A DNA stretch of 64,000 nt, taken from NCBI GenBank assembly GCA_035582835.1, contig JAYKAV010001000.1:1866680-1930679 (forward strand), read 5' to 3'. Numbering within the stretch: position 1 is the first letter of the stretch; each line of letters begins with the position of its first letter. Origin of the DNA: Phoebastria nigripes (lineage: Eukaryota; Chordata; Aves; Procellariiformes; Diomedeidae). The notes below the pieces were generated by a model that worked only from the letters and a program-made list of their open reading frames with translations, was not told the origin of the DNA and made no database searches. A program made the position numbers and the translations under genes. This document shows, in pieces, positions 24,142 through 35,302 of the stretch.

Positions 24142-24272
24142 CTGTTCTTATCTCAACGCACGAGTTTTCTTACTTTTACTCTGCCGATTCTCTCCCCCAT
24201 CCCGCCGGGGGTGGGGGGAGTGAGCGAGCGGCTGTGTGGTGTTTAGTTGCTGGCTAGGGTTAAACCATGACA

Positions 24273-24539
24273 GTTACACAGCCAGGATTCAACTCATTTC
24301 AAAATCACTAAACCGTTGCATCTCCTTGTTCCATACACATTTGTTCTCTCGTTTGGGTGGAGCTAGTATTGATGCTACTCTTACTTGTTATTTCAGAATT
24401 TGCTGGACCGAGGAGAAAAGTGCAGAATGAGAACTATGCACATAACTTACAGGAAGGTACCGTTGTGTTTTGCAGTCCCCAATGTGATACTCATTCACAC
24501 CCTTGTCAGCTTTGTGTGTCTGTAACTCTATCTGCGTAG
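24273..24539. other. Unique sequence after the LTR
   Basis: Ordinary AT-rich sequence begins right after the LTR end, with GTTAC as the first five bases. No gene or repeat is recognised. Confidence 0.55.
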
Positions 24540-25060
24540 ACCACCAGTGATCAGGGTGGCCAGCCTTCCTGTGACCCATGTGCTGAAATCCAGCATGGCT
24601 GACAGCCGTGGGCCACACGCCACCTCCCTCGGGAGCACAGGGAGGCTCTGGGCACCCCCCTGCAGGGGCTTCTCTGTTCCCATACAGCATGGGTCACACT
24701 GGGGTCTGTGCAACCCAGCTATGCTGGCCTTCGTGGTCCATACTAGTTCACCTTTTCTGCAGACAAAAATTGGAGTTACCCAGCAGATCTTTCCTCACCT
24801 CAGTCCTGTTAGTGGTCACAGGGGCTGTTTCCATGCGGTGCTCTGTGTCCAGGCACACGGACTTGTTGGAGTGCACTGAAACCAGNCTGCAGGTGCACTG
24901 ATGTGCCCTGGGATCTTGTCCTTCTATGAACTCTGGGGGCAGCCTATGTTTGCCCCAGAGTCTGGAGGAAGTGTTCCTGGGTCCTCCAGTCAAATGGACT
25001 CATGTTGTAGTCCTGATGTAGGAGCTGCACTTGAACTGCTTATTAGTCTCATGTGGTTGT
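24540..25060. other. GC-richer segment of unknown origin
   Basis: The composition changes visibly, with many CC/GG runs, PstI-like CTGCAG sites and phrases such as GGGAGCACAGGGAGGCTCTG (near 24633). Related words recur inside it: CATGGGTCACAC/GTGACCCATGTG near 24573 and 24689, and CAGGTGCACTGATG and TTGGAGTGCACTG near 24864-24903. It has overlapping open frames on both strands (up to 110 codons) without a recognisable domain. It could be an unrecognised repeat, an old CpG-poor relic of a GC-rich element, or unique DNA. One N interrupts it at 24886. Confidence 0.35.
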
Positions 25061-26836
25061 CCTCACTGTCATACACAAAGTCTCTGTGATTTGCACCCTT
25101 TAGTATGGTACAGCCCACTGCCTGAAATGCTGTAGCCCATGTTAGAAAGGCTGTAACATCCATGGGTCAGAGAAGCTGTACTGCATGCTTTGTGACTTGG
25201 GATCTGCCTCAGAGCAGTCTTTGCTCACACTTTCTTAGCTATAATTAATGCATGTTGGTTTGGTGCATAGCAAACATCTGAATAAACATTTGCCTACGTT
25301 TAGACTATATACAGGCATTAATAGGCCAGTGTTTAATATTTAGATGGAAATCATGATTTCTCAATATTTCCATTAACAATCGTTGCAACTTGAAGCAAAG
25401 TTCTCTCTGCAATTCTCTATTCAGAGGAAAAAAAAAGTATCTGTTGATTAAAGGTACATACTCTATCTCCTTCATATGTTTTCCATAACCCTTGATAAAG
25501 AAACTATCTTAATTTTTAAAACTCCCATTTAACCAATTTCCTACCCTCTCTACTCCAACCTTTCTACATTTTATAAATTATATTGGTGTTAGATTCACAC
25601 AGTGCTTAAGGTGTTTTTTCCTTATATGGGAAACTATATATAAGCTGCAACATGTTAAAACCAATAATTGTTAGTGATGTTTTCCTTTCTAAAGAAATAT
25701 AAAGGAGATGATCAATGAGTAGATCTAAATGAGATTTTAGGATTGGATGGTTTTGGGGAGAAACAAAAATGTCACCAAATTTTGTTATGGGTTGAATGGT
25801 ATACTATTAAGACTGAGGAATTTGCCCAGGTCTGTTAAAAATCATACATTCCACTCAGGCCTGTGTAAGTGGGGAGATCCCCATAACATATTTATCTTCA
25901 TTTTAGATGCAGGTGGTTTGAATGTGGTGGTCTGGTTTAGATTCCAGAGCAAATAGGTTACCTATGATATTATCATTCCCAGGAATAGATTGCCAAGCAC
26001 TGCCGTTCTCAGGCAATATGGTTAAAGGGTTCACCCTGTCCCCAGTGGTCCTCTGCTTGACTGCTTTTCCCAAGCTCCAGATCAATCTTTAACTCCTCAC
26101 TTGTAAATTAGGATGAAATACCATGGAGAAGAAAGGGAACATAAATACTTCCAAAATCCAAGCAAATAGGATTTCTCACTCTTCCCTCTCCTAAACAAGA
26201 CACTTAGAATTATGAAGCCCATGAAGTCTTCTCTGTGCTGGACCAATTATCTAAATTTTTTGAACCAATCTCTAACCTTCCAGCAGAATATATTTTTTTC
26301 CAAGTAATCTTCTAATGTTGTTGCAGAGTCTTCAACTCAGTACCAGAAACATTTTGCTATGGGCCTGAGAAATCTGTCATAGTAGAAAATTTCGAAAAAA
26401 ATCAGTACCATATCAGAATATTTTACTTTTTATAGCTACCCCTGCCCCGCTCTTTGCACGGTGTCTTGCACAAATAAACTCTCTGAATCTGAGCTGGGCT
26501 TCCTCTGTACCTCTCAGAATCCAACTTTGCAGAGCTTCTGTTGTTCTGCTTTCAGAGGCTGTTCTGGCAGCAGAGATGGATGGTAACTTTATATCCAAAA
26601 GTTAAAAGATGAAAAAGAGTTTGGCTTTTGGGGGTACTTGGACTTGTTTGTGTCTTCAGCATATTTGAAATTGCTGTGAAAATATCTGCAAATGTATTCA
26701 CGAAACATATCAAAGTTGAAGGAATGCATTTTAAGTTAATGCCCTCTCCTAGGTTAATGATTAATACTGTGAGAACTCAGCTTGGTATTTATTGTATCAT
26801 GACACAAGTAAATTGAACTCCAAGCAAGTCATTATC

Positions 26837-26852
26837 TTTTTTTTTTTTTTTT
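26837..26852. repeat. T16 homopolymer
   Basis: An uninterrupted run of 16 T. It is a simple repeat, and no retroposon body is recognised on either side. Confidence 0.9.
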
Positions 26853-28369
26853 AAGTATGCAATGCCAAATGATTAACTTCTTTGGTAGAAGGATAGTAAA
26901 AACACGGGGCAGGCAGTACCCATTGAGAATCTTTGTTCAGACTCCTTTGTCCATACTCTGTGTGGTATATAAAGGTCATAGTTCTTATAGAAGAAGGCTT
27001 TCCGTTTCCAATGCAAAAATCTAAATCACTGAATACATTTTACAAAAAAATACATTTCTGTTTTCATCATTGTATTAAAAAAAAAATAATCCTTGCATTC
27101 TACATCTATTCCTCACTCATTGTCATAGTAAACCGCACCTTCTGTTATCTACATGTATACAATGCTGTTTATTTCCTGTGGGAATGAATTTTTAAATTAT
27201 TTTAAACAGAGAAGGACTGGAAGTTCTCCATATCTTAAGTACTCAGAAACTTCAAGATCAGTTTTGTCTCATGCTGAGGCTTATCAGATAGTTTTGTGTT
27301 TGTTTGAGTTTTATGCATGTTCAGTTTTTAGTTTTGTTCTGCTCCTTCTCTTTGTCATGTATTAAACATTTTTTTAGAAATTGAAAGGGAGTTTTATTAT
27401 ATGATAAAAATTTAAGTCATTCCATCATAAATAGTAACTATTGAATACTTCTCCCTTGGAAAACAGATGGAGTTATTAAACTGGTATAGGTAAAGTAGAG
27501 CTCAGTAGAGAGAGAGATTAAGTAAAGCTTGTTTTAAAATTTGGGAAATTCGTTTTCGGTGTTTCTGACTTAAACTACCAACAAAGGCCTTGGAAAAACA
27601 GCCTAACTCTTCATTTGAGTTTTAGGACTATGCTAACACAAACAAAGAAAAAATTTTGCTTATTCTTGATATTTAAAAAAGATGAAGAGGCAAGTAGAGA
27701 ATATGCTGTAAAAACATATATTAGTCNGGAGAAAAGATCCCTTGAAAATTTGGCCATTGTTGAATGTCTTTGAAATTCTACTTTGTATCAACAAACATGG
27801 CTAATTCAAAATCGGTTTTCTACAGACCAATCAAAGGCACTTTACTCATCTATTTTCCTGCCAGATTTCAGTTTGATCACAAACATGTCAGCACTGTAGC
27901 TATTCCAAAATCAAAATTTTCAACCTGCTTAATTCTGTGGGAAGGGTGTTTTACTTCACTAGAAAAATATTTATTTTTCTTGAAATGTAAATATTACCTT
28001 TCAGGAAAGATACTGCCTGGAAAATTCTGCCTGAAATGTGAATGCTTCAGAAAGTTACAAACACCTAAAATTTTTAGAATTTAGACTAGAATAAAAATTC
28101 TTGGACAATATTAACTATCCCATTGTTAAAACCTGCAGCTAGACATCCCTTTCTGCAAAGACTTTAAGGTTTCAATTCCATTTTGCAATTCCCAATTTTT
28201 TCCTGGTAAGCTAGCCACTGTTTAGAGCCTCAAAGGTGTTTTACCTGGTTTTCCTTATATCACTAGATAGTACATGGCCAAGTTATTTAGATACAAATAA
28301 GCCTTGAGAATATCATCAAATCCATTCTAATTTCATTCATGCTTTGGAGATAATAATTTAAAGAGCTAG

Positions 28370-28560
28370 TCACTGCTTGCAATTAAGCATGGAGAAAATA
28401 GATCCATCCCATAATTTATGTCTGCAAAGGTTGGGCTGGATTTGTAATTAATGTTTGCTCCTTTTAATGAAATACTCCAAAGGTCTGCACTTCTGTCATT
28501 CATGGAGGTAATTTTTCAATTGATTAGTAAAATAATACTTGAAAAGTAAATGCACCTGCT
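28370..28560. promoter_or_regulatory. Candidate conserved-element-like segment (TAAT-rich)
   Basis: Homeodomain-type words lie close together: CAATTAAGC near 28380, ATAATTTATG at 28411-28420, TAATTA at 28445-28450, TTTTAATGA near 28462, GGTAATTT near 28507 and CAATTGATTAG near 28517. Between them are less AT-rich linkers. The texture resembles developmental enhancers, but this is an impression, since conservation cannot be seen from one sequence. Confidence 0.2.
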
Positions 28561-30407
28561 TTAGCACAGAAATGTCTTAGTCAAGTAGAGACAATGATTG
28601 GAGTGCTAAAAAAATACCATTTCAATACAGTAGAGACTGGAGTTTTACTCCTCCAGAATTCAGAACTCCCACTAAAGAGAAAAAAGGAAAAGGTAATTAA
28701 ACCTCCAACAACTTCTTCAGCATGCTTTCATCCAGTTTAATTCCTGGGTGGTTTTCAGCATAGCTAAATACTTTTAGGAACACATGCCTGAACTGTGTAT
28801 TTGTACAAGTGAGGTATCTCTGGAAAGCTCATGTTACAGCAAGACATAATTTTTATATTTGTGCACCTTAGTATTTTTGGAGGGCATGAACAAATCATTT
28901 AATATTGGGAATTTGTTTCCATTTTGGATAACCACTCAAAATCTGACATCTCATTTGGATTATATTCTTATTTCCTTTTCAGAATCAAACCTTTTCAAGC
29001 CTGCAAAATTGCAAGGCTTGAGAGTTAGGGTCCTGCAACTGCTGGTTTAAAATGGCTTGTAATGTCCTTTCTACGAAACAACCGCTACCAAACCGAATGA
29101 AATAAAATAACAAACGATCTCTGCCTGCTTTCAGGGAATTGATAAGGATTTTGTTTTAATTAATCACTCCAGAAAGGATGTTTCATAACTTCTCCTCTTT
29201 TGTTAATTTAATCATTTTGACACAAAGGATTACTATGCCTGTACTACAGAGACCTCACATTCTGTAGTAGTGAACTTTCTGGGAATTGACCGTAAGACTA
29301 GACAGAATGCAGAGTAGAAGCCACAATCTATGCTAAATTTCTTAAGGGACACAAACATGGTAGTCCAAGAGGTTTTGAACCTCCTGTCATCTGGGACAAG
29401 GATTTTGCTTTCAGAGAAATAAGCGAGAGAAGTGAATAAATGTGGTGAAAGCAGCCCTTATCCAGTGGAGCCTAGTGGAGCAGAGTAATCCAGACAGTGG
29501 AGCAAGGGGATGTGTGTCATCTTATAAAGGAGGGCAAAACAGTCAATGTCTCATATTTCCTCTGGCCAATATAATCACTAGATAAAAAGACAGCTTTGCA
29601 TCATGTTTGGCAGAGTACTTGCCAACAAATTCTCCAGTCACAGTTTTAAAAATTGAGCTCTGCTCAGTTACGGAAAAGGCATAGGCCTCTGTTTGTGAAA
29701 ATACCTCATACTATGGCTTCCACATGGCTGAGTCTTTTTTGCTGCTGAAAATAACTTGATTTAAAGGCTTGTTTGTTTCCTCACTGATGTGCGTTAAGCA
29801 GCAATGTTTGGACCTTTGCTGACACTGGCTGGCTCAGCAGGCAGCTGCTGTGAATCAGCTCTGAGGTGCTCAGCTCTCCCTGTGCACTGAGAGGGAGCTG
29901 AGGTTGGACCATGTATGACTTACACTCTGGGTGGGCAACACCATTTAACACCTCACTATAGGACTGCTTCCTAATCACAGCCCTCTGAGAATGCCCGCTT
30001 GGCATTTTCCTGTCCAGAGAGGAAAAATGTGGGTAGTGGTCCCTGCATAACTGTAGCAGAGAAGCGTTCGGGACTTAGATCTTCTTCCAGATCTTAGAAG
30101 GGGAAAGAGAAACGGTTGGAAGTGGGGTGTGGGTTAGAAGTGCTGTTGCACTAAGCCTGGGGGTGGGCCACAAGAGTGATGGCAGGACACACAGTCAGCA
30201 TGTGGATGTTGTTTTGATACTGTGTATGTTTAGCATCACTATATTATCTTGCCCATCAGAACATTTAACTTTAAGGATAGAAGTTTATAGTTTCAATGCT
30301 CCAGTTCTAAGTGTTAGAATCATGTGAAGGATCCAGCTCTTAGGCTCAAAGCATGAGCAAAGCAGCACCTAAGGACTTTTTAAAATCCAGACCTTGAACT
30401 TAGTATA

Positions 30408-30531
30408 ACTCCCATTAAAGTCAATGGATGCTGAGTCAGACTTTAATTCTTTTTGCACGCTAGAGACTCAAAAGGTGAAAATCCTGGCACCACTGATGTT
30501 TTGCCATTGACCTCGTAGGGTCAGGATTTCA
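30408..30531. repeat. Old amniote repeat with inverted ends
   Basis: ACTCCCATTAAAGTCAATGG (30408-30427) and the block TGAAAATCCTGGCACCACTG (30476-30495) ... TTTGCCATTGACCTCGTAGG (30500-30519) then GTCAGGATTTCA (30520-30531) reproduce a repeat pattern common in turtles, crocodilians and birds. There, a 'tgaaatcctggc' end is followed by 'gtcaatgg' words and closed by 'ccaggatttca'. The two ends are near-inverted copies, so the second block could form a hairpin. I cannot name the family with certainty. The copy is diverged. Confidence 0.5.
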
Positions 30532-33500
30532 TGCTAAAAGCCATAAAATGACACTGACATTTTGTCACTGCTATCTTGGATTGGATTCATAACAGTGACC
30601 CGGGAGAGAAAAATCTGCATAATCCATTACTACTGTGCATCTACCCAGCACTGTCTCACCACCTTCCACCTTGTTTAAAGAGAGGGAATAATCTATAATT
30701 TTGAGCTGCCTTTATTTTAGCCAGAATGAAGAAGAATGGAAAAATCCTGGGATTCATTTTTCAGTCACCTTATTTAAAACCTTAAGTAAATTCTTGATTA
30801 TTTTAAATGAATATAATTGGAAAATTCTCCTTTGGAAATGAAGTTTTTTTTGTTGGTGTTTTTTTTCCATACCTATTCTAAAAAGGCTTTGTAGTAAAAC
30901 TGGAAGGCAAAATTCAGATTTATAGCTGCTTGTGAATGAAGTGCTTATGATTAAGAATGAGACCTATGAAGAGTTTATATATAATTCCTTAATGATTGTT
31001 AATGAAATATTTAATTAAAGACCAGCTGGAAAGATAATCTTGGCTAATAAAAGGAAATCAGGGGATGAACAGATTTCTATAATGTAAGACTACATGCAAT
31101 ATGCAATAGATGCTACATACCGTCAGCACTTAGATACAATAAACTGATAAAATACAAAAATATTCTGCTGCCCCTATTAAATTGTTTTCAAGATTGCAAA
31201 TGCAAAATATTGGCTATGCATTCTAGATGATAAAAATAATAGATTCCCAATTCATGGACATAAGTGTACTGAAAAATATGATTTAAAACTTGTGCAGGAA
31301 ATAATATTATATATAACATGGCGGCTGTTACCTTAGCAGATTTTTGACACTGTAGAAGAATCTGAACCAAAATCTGTTGCCAGTTAGAATGAAAAAAATC
31401 TGGAATAACTTTACTGAATTCAGTGGAGTTCCTTGAATTTGCTGAAATAGATAAGCTTTCCTGTTGCCATTCTCTGCGTATTTCTCTGAAAACAGAGAGA
31501 TGAACCAAATGAAAATCATGTTCACAGAAATAGAGAATCACTTAAAAAGAAAAACATTCTCATCTTATTAAAGAAGAAATTAAGCCTAGCAAAAATTAAG
31601 TAAATTCTAATTGCATGAGGCTTTGCCTCAGATTTGTTGGATCACTGGTGTGGCAATTTCTCTGCAATTTCTAGATAAGCAAATACATAGAAAATTTGTC
31701 ATCTCTGTCCTTTCTGCTGGCCCCTGTTAAACTTTGCCCTACATTGCAACTTTTACGTGGTTTTAACTTTGCAAACAGAGTTATCTTATCCATCACATAA
31801 TAATGAGTTATATCATGGACTCTGACAGCTTTTTTGGTCATAAGCTGCATATTTTCCTTTTGTACTGCACACAACTGACAGTGCATAATATTGAAAACTT
31901 ATACACAAATTTTTTAGCTGGGATCTCATGATAACTAGTTGATAAGAAAAGAAATTCATGCTTTTCGTAAAGCCCATCTAGGATAAATTGTACAGGAAAT
32001 TTCTCCCAGCTGCTGCTTGTTATACACTGGGCCAACTGGAGTCAATGTAATACTCTGGAAGCAGGTGTGAAACCCTGGAAAAGAACTGTGAAAACATGAA
32101 CCTGTAAGAGAAACTATCCAACAGTGAAGGCAATCACAGCAGAGTTAAAGCAGTGCTATTAAATAATGAGCAGTAATAGGTGACTGCTCTAAGTTGCCCT
32201 GTAAAGCATCTGTTACCTGCTGCAGGCTGGAGGATTAATTCTGAAACACGTAATTTAGCAAAGGAGCAAGACTTCAGTCTATTCAGCCTTCAGCAGCAAA
32301 TAAATTGGTGGCAAATGCTTTGGCATAGGTTGTTGCATTACTTTGTGGACAGTCACTCTGTCCGATGCTTTGAATTATAATTCTATTTCTTCCTTTTGGT
32401 AAAGCTTGGCACTCTGTATTCCTTAACACAACTTATTTTATTAATTGAAGCCTTTAGGGGTTTTGATTAATTTTTTTTATGTCTATTTCTTGTTTATAGG
32501 CTCATCTTGAAATACATGTATTTTTGACCCCCACACTTTTCATAGGTAAGCAATTCTGTCTGTGAACTGTCTGGTTTGGTGAATAACTTCTTGTCCTTGT
32601 TGTTCAAAGTCTGCATCCTGACTTTTAAATTTGTGAATTTTGCTCATTATATTTGTAATAGAGTCAGATTTTTAAAAATATATTGTATGTAGAGGGGGAA
32701 GGGAATACAGAATCACACTCCTCTGCTTGGTATATGTTAAACAGGCAATTGTTTGCCCACAAGGCCTTTAACTTCTGCAGCTGCTAATTGTACTTATCCA
32801 TGCATGCAGTTACCCAATTTACGCTGCAGCTATGCTAGTTAAGGCGCTCAGCTTCTTGTGTAATTTTAACACATATTTGCAAAGCTACAAAGCTTTGAAG
32901 AGCAGCCCCACACTGCATTTTCTGTATGGCTAATATTGGAAAGCAAATCACCTGCTGCCACTATTAGTATTAGTAACATTCAACTGAGAACAATGCATAG
33001 ATTAAGGTAAGGGTAGAGACTTTGGAAGTGTAAGCAGAAGGTGTCACATGAGACAGAACTGTTATTCTGGAAAAGGCTGTGTTCCAAATAGAATGAACCA
33101 AATATTTTGCAGAGCTACAACAGACAGGTATCACTGTGAAGCTAAACAAGATGCATGGGACAAACTGTATCAAATTCTCAGTTCTGATCGTAGGCATTGT
33201 AATAGCTTTTCTATTTACAAATGTTCAATTATTGTACCCCCTATTAACTTAGTTTTATGCTTTCATCCTAGTGATAGACTTGCTACCCTACTGGAATCAA
33301 TGGGTTTGCGTGTATTAATTTAAATTAATATTTAATAATGTATTTAAATGCCTGTAATTAAATCTTGGAGTTGATCTGCTTATTAAAGCAGTAGATATTT
33401 ACATTTGGAAATGAAAAAAGCCTGCTTGTGAGTTTTGTGCAAACTTTGTTTTTCCTTCATTANGACTTCTGTTTGTTGGATAACTGCAGAACTTGAGACA

Positions 33501-35193
33501 TTAGGGGTACTCATGTTGCTTAACTTTGTTTCTCTGACCTCCTTCTGAAGGAGTCTATNGAGACTAATTTAGAAACCTCCCTTATATTCCTAGAGGAAAG
33601 TGGTGTGAACATTCCTGTTTGTGTCAAACTGCACTCTAAGTGCATATATTGACTTTACTGGAGTAGCTTGGGCTTTCCACCACTCAATGAGACCTTGGTG
33701 TCCTATGAGTTTTATGCAGTTGAACATCCAAGTCAGGAGTGGTGTAATATTTCCAAGGAATGTGTATTTAAACACTGGTTAATAATAAGATTTTAACCAC
33801 TTGTTTCCCTGTTAACATTAATGAAAGCATATATTTATGTGCTGAGCCCTTTCAAATTAATTTCCTGAACTTCTCTAGGGATGTAAGGACACTGTACAAT
33901 GCATAGTTTTTCCTTGTATTATGTATGAACACACTGGTATAATCTAGTAGCAACTCCCTTTGTGCACAAATTTTTAAGCTGTTGAAGTCAGTTTAGTTGC
34001 ACTAAACTTTGAGATAAGAATCAAGCCCTCTTTCTCTTTATTGGGAGTTTTTCTTAGAATGTGAAACATGTTTCTTTCCAGAATACTGTGTAAATTTTTC
34101 TAAAAGAGGTGCTTTGCAAATAAGCTATTATGGTACTAAACAAGCCATTGATTAGTTTTAAATGGCAGTAACAATTCAAGTGCATGTAAAGACAAGTGCA
34201 TTTGCTTTTGAGGTTAAGCCTCTAAATTTAATAATTGAAGGAAAAAATACAATAAGGTGCAATAGAAGAAGCTTCTGTGAAATGCATTATGCAATTACGA
34301 CTGCCATAACTACAGTTGCCTTACCAGATCATATTATGTTTTCTACTCAGACTGTTTTTTAAAACGAAATATTTCTTTATGACTTTGTTATTTGGAAATA
34401 TATACTATTTGGAAAAGGTTGTATGCTCTGTGTGTTGATTCAGGCAATCTGAAAACTCAAGACACCATTCAAGTGAATATGGTATCCAGCTGAAGCAATC
34501 TGTTTATTTTTAGTCTTGTCAACATTGTTTTTACATGTGAAAACTCTGTTTTAGGGGATTTCTTTCCCAGTTCCCTCAATTAAATCATGTTACATTTTGC
34601 TTAATATACACAAGACCAGAATTATTAGAAAAAATTATTAGATTTTGGCTATGTATTGTGCAGCTTAACTTGAAAGAGATTCTTGACACCTTTGTTACCT
34701 GGTGAATTGCGTAAGTCATTAACTGTCTGGATCAGAGCCTGATTGTACTATTCACACAACCTGTGTGCTGGAAAGAAGCTGTATGATGTAAAAAGACCTC
34801 AAACTGCACAACCTGAAGCACCAGAAGCTCTATACCCTTTTGACAGAATGAGGGTTTGATTCTTCTCAAGTTGCAGGTGACTTTGGACAGCGACAGGAAT
34901 CTTCACTTAGTGTGAATACCCTAAGCCATTCTTCTTGTCTGTAATGCTATTCCAGATCTGGGAGTACTTTTGGGGAAAACATGATGTATGAGGAAGAGCA
35001 GAAAGTGGTGTTGGAATGAAATTGTGATGACTGTGTTTACGTAGTCAAATTTGTTGCAAAAGGGAATACTATAACCTGTTCTCCATCATATAAAATAGGC
35101 CAAGAAGTAGGACTTAAATTATAGTAGCAAAGATTCAGATTAGACTTTAAAAAAAAACCAAAACAACCCAACTTTTATAATAGTAAGTTAATA
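30532..35193. other. AT-rich non-coding stretch
   Basis: No gene is recognised. It contains the 18-bp palindrome at 33313-33330 and a motif-rich part near 32740-32900. The open frames around 31188-31541 and 33048-33323 have no recognisable domains. Ns lie near 33463 and 33559. Confidence 0.65.
33313..33330. other. 18-bp perfect AT palindrome (TAAT-TTAA-ATTA)
   Basis: TATTAATTTAAATTAATA is its own reverse complement. It contains TAAT and ATTA half-sites separated by four bases, the spacing class (P4-like) used by some paired-type homeodomain dimers. Further TTTAAT and ATTTAAAT words follow up to about 33350. In AT-rich DNA an 18-bp perfect palindrome is uncommon but not impossible by chance. 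Confidence 0.5.
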
Positions 35194-35302
35194 AAGCACT
35201 GAAATATATTGCCTGGGAAATTTTGAAGTCTCTGTCTTTGGAGATCTGCAGGAACAGGTTAAACAACAGCTGTCTGGAATTATACAGATATGCTTGTCCC
35301 AA
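35194..35302 (+). mobile_element. Old CR1 LINE fragment (near 3' end)
   Basis: The segment follows the conserved end of the CR1 reverse-transcriptase reading frame and adjoining sequence. GCACTGAAATATATTGCCTG is followed by GAAGTCTCTGTCTTTGGAGA, then CAGGAACAGGTTAAACAAC, then GCTGTCTGGAATTATACAGA, matching family phrases of the type 'ggattgcctagggaggttgtggaatctccatccttggagat...aacaggttagacaa...ctgtcagg'. In frame it reads an SLEI-x-RNRLN-like stretch, typical of CR1 ends. There is no tail microsatellite and the copy is strongly diverged, so it is an ancient 5'- and 3'-truncated remnant, inactive. Confidence 0.6.

Larger units (their letters stand above)
23702..24272 (+). mobile_element. Complete 3' LTR of an avian ERVL-type element
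   Basis: The LTR is 571 bases, begins TGTCCTGGTTTCAGCTGGGA and ends AAACCATGACA, giving the canonical TG...CA termini. I recognise it as a family widespread in neoavian birds. Inside, in order, are a U3 region, a TATA box (23957-23964), an imperfect TTA/ACT trinucleotide array (24072-24120), an ATTAAA polyadenylation signal (24136-24141) and a GC-richer 3' end with a GAGCGAGCGGC phrase. CpG-containing positions look partly decayed (for example TGACATCA at 23942-23949 just before the TATA box), suggesting an old methylated copy. Internal sequence precedes it, so it is a 3' LTR of a 5'-truncated provirus rather than a solo LTR. No second LTR is in the window. Confidence 0.85.
25061..30407. other. 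AT-rich non-coding stretch
   Basis: No gene is recognised. A T16 run lies at 26837-26852. The part around 28380-28560 is rich in homeodomain-like TAAT words and is listed separately. Around 29810-29900 there is a modestly GC-richer patch with overlapping CAGCTG and CTCAG words, with nothing identifiable in it. Confidence 0.65.

Noticed and set aside
23857..24246. 129-codon open frame on the plus strand
   Set aside because: It lies wholly inside the LTR and its Leu-rich run comes from the trinucleotide array. It is not a gene.
23697..24277. GATAC before and GTTAC after the LTR as a target-site duplication
   Set aside because: The bases before the LTR belong to the element's own internal region and purine tract, so they cannot be a host target duplication. 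The 4 of 5 match is coincidence.
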